Program-made: the position numbers and the translations under genes | Assembly (NCBI RefSeq): GCF_900106695.1 | Contig: NZ_FNMZ01000003.1 | Span: forward strand, 310,001-374,000 | DNA length: 64,000 nt | Origin: Albimonas donghaensis | GTDB taxonomy: Bacteria > Pseudomonadota > Alphaproteobacteria > Rhodobacterales > Rhodobacteraceae | Direction: 5' to 3' | Shown: positions 63,420 to 64,000 of the stretch, piece after piece | How the letters are laid out: every line of letters starts with the position of its first letter | Position numbering within the stretch: the first letter of the stretch is position 1 | Notes under the pieces: model-generated | Told to the model about the DNA's origin: nothing | Databases searched by the model: none | What the model saw: only the letters and a program-made list of their open reading frames with translations

Positions 63420-64000
63420 TCAGCCGCCGGTGGCGGTCAGGATCCAGTTCGGATCGTCCGCGCCCATGCGACGGGTGAAGGTCCACAGGTCGGTCTGGCG
63501 GCGGATCTCGGTCGGATCGCCCTCGACCACCTGATGCTCGGCGTTGCGCACGACCGAGACCAGTTCGCCCACGAAGCGGACCTCGATATCGGCCTCGCGC
63601 GAGTCATCGGTGAAGATCGCCGAGAAGATCCGGGCCTCCTTCACGCCGATGAAGCGGGCCTCGACGGTCAGGCCTTCCTGCTCGCGGGCGCGGATGGCGG
63701 CGGCGAAGCTTTCGAACACCTCGTCCGACAGCAGCGGGCGCAGGGCGGGAATGTCGCCGGTCTCGAAGGCCATGAGGATGAGCTCATAGGCATGGCGGGC
63801 GCCCTCGACGAACTCGGAGGGGCGGAAGCCGGGCTCCGCGGCGGCCATGCGGCGCAGCGCGACGGCGGATTCGCCGTCGGCGTCGGCCACGCGGGCGATG
63901 TCGGCGTCCAGATCGGCGCCGCCGTCGATCACCTCGAATTCCGGACCCCGCCGGCGCGCATCGGGCGCGGGCGCGGAGGTCGGCCCGGTCGGGCGCTCAT
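63420..64000 (-). CDS. Tim44-like domain protein, 5' end outside the window
   Basis: The frame is open to the window edge, so the N-terminus is missing. The visible 192 residues start with a linker (PDARRRGPEFEVIDGGADLD) and continue with the Tim44/TimA domain (FVEGARHAYELILMAFETGD, SDEVFESFAAAIRAREQEGL, RFIGVKEARIFSAIF). Full-length alphaproteobacterial relatives carry an N-terminal membrane helix and sit at the inner membrane. A GTG at 63932 is a possible internal start but lies inside the conserved linker. Confidence 0.82.
   Translation of the reverse strand, partial: ERPTGPTSAPAPDARRRGPEFEVIDGGADLDADIARVADADGESAVALRRMAAAEPGFRPSEFVEGARHAYELILMAFETGDIPALRPLLSDEVFESFAAAIRAREQEGLTVEARFIGVKEARIFSAIFTDDSREADIEVRFVGELVSVVRNAEHQVVEGDPTEIRRQTDLWTFTRRMGADDPNWILTATGG

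Overview
This 64 kb window is chromosomal DNA of a high-GC alphaproteobacterium, most likely of the Rhodobacterales. The main reasons are a divergent ethylmalonyl-CoA mutase / crotonyl-CoA carboxylase-reductase locus (ethylmalonyl-CoA pathway), LuxR/LuxI pairs, VPLPA-CTERM surface proteins, an FNR/FnrL-type promoter, a DUF6280-like small protein and a TTAA-N7-TTAAC CtrA-like box. Most genes are ordinary chromosomal genes; there is no phage cluster, insertion sequence, CRISPR array, tRNA or rRNA that I can recognise.

Layout. 0.4-8 kb: pyrD with a DUF952 gene, a class III aminotransferase, a sterol-desaturase-type hydroxylase, two tandem paralogous MFS carriers and a VPLPA-CTERM protein. 8-12 kb: ecm and ccr, divergent around a 349 bp control region rich in TTGC/GCAA and ATGTC repeats. 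12-17.2 kb: two consecutive luxR-luxI quorum-sensing pairs with a small uncharacterised gene between them. 17-28 kb: a RecD-like SF1 helicase, a UMF1-type carrier/mepA/esterase-like operon, a DUF6280-like gene, a membrane methyltransferase, a PaiB-like protein, mtnA, a cupin and meaB. meaB encodes the G-protein chaperone of B12 mutases and probably serves Ecm. 28-37 kb: a secreted serralysin-like RTX protease, rpmB, a small copper locus, a sirtuin, a low-molecular-weight phosphatase, a globin behind a textbook class II FNR promoter, a VOC protein, a nitroreductase and lepA.

37.0-38.3 kb: an AT-rich insertion directly behind lepA holds a P-loop ATPase whose Walker A and Walker B halves lie in two frames, joined at an A7 run. 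38.6-45 kb: a lipoprotein, a dicarboxylate/glutamate symporter, an enoyl-CoA hydratase and the ispH-methyltransferase-lysE-rnhA operon. 45-54 kb: an RND efflux pair, then a three-gene unit of an ABC exporter-like protein with degenerate ATPase motifs, a cyclic-nucleotide-binding-domain protein and a metallo-beta-lactamase-fold hydrolase. 54-62 kb: a second VPLPA-CTERM protein and a peptide ABC transporter (fused DppDF, DppC, DppB, a coupled GNAT and a separate binding protein). 62-64 kb: dapB, an Smr-domain protein and a Tim44-like gene cut by the window end.

Most worth following up: the degenerate ABC/CNBD/MBL unit, the doubled quorum-sensing locus with its small gene and its perfect 10+10 bp palindrome, and the split ATPase behind lepA. 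All functional calls rest on reading motifs; no search was run.
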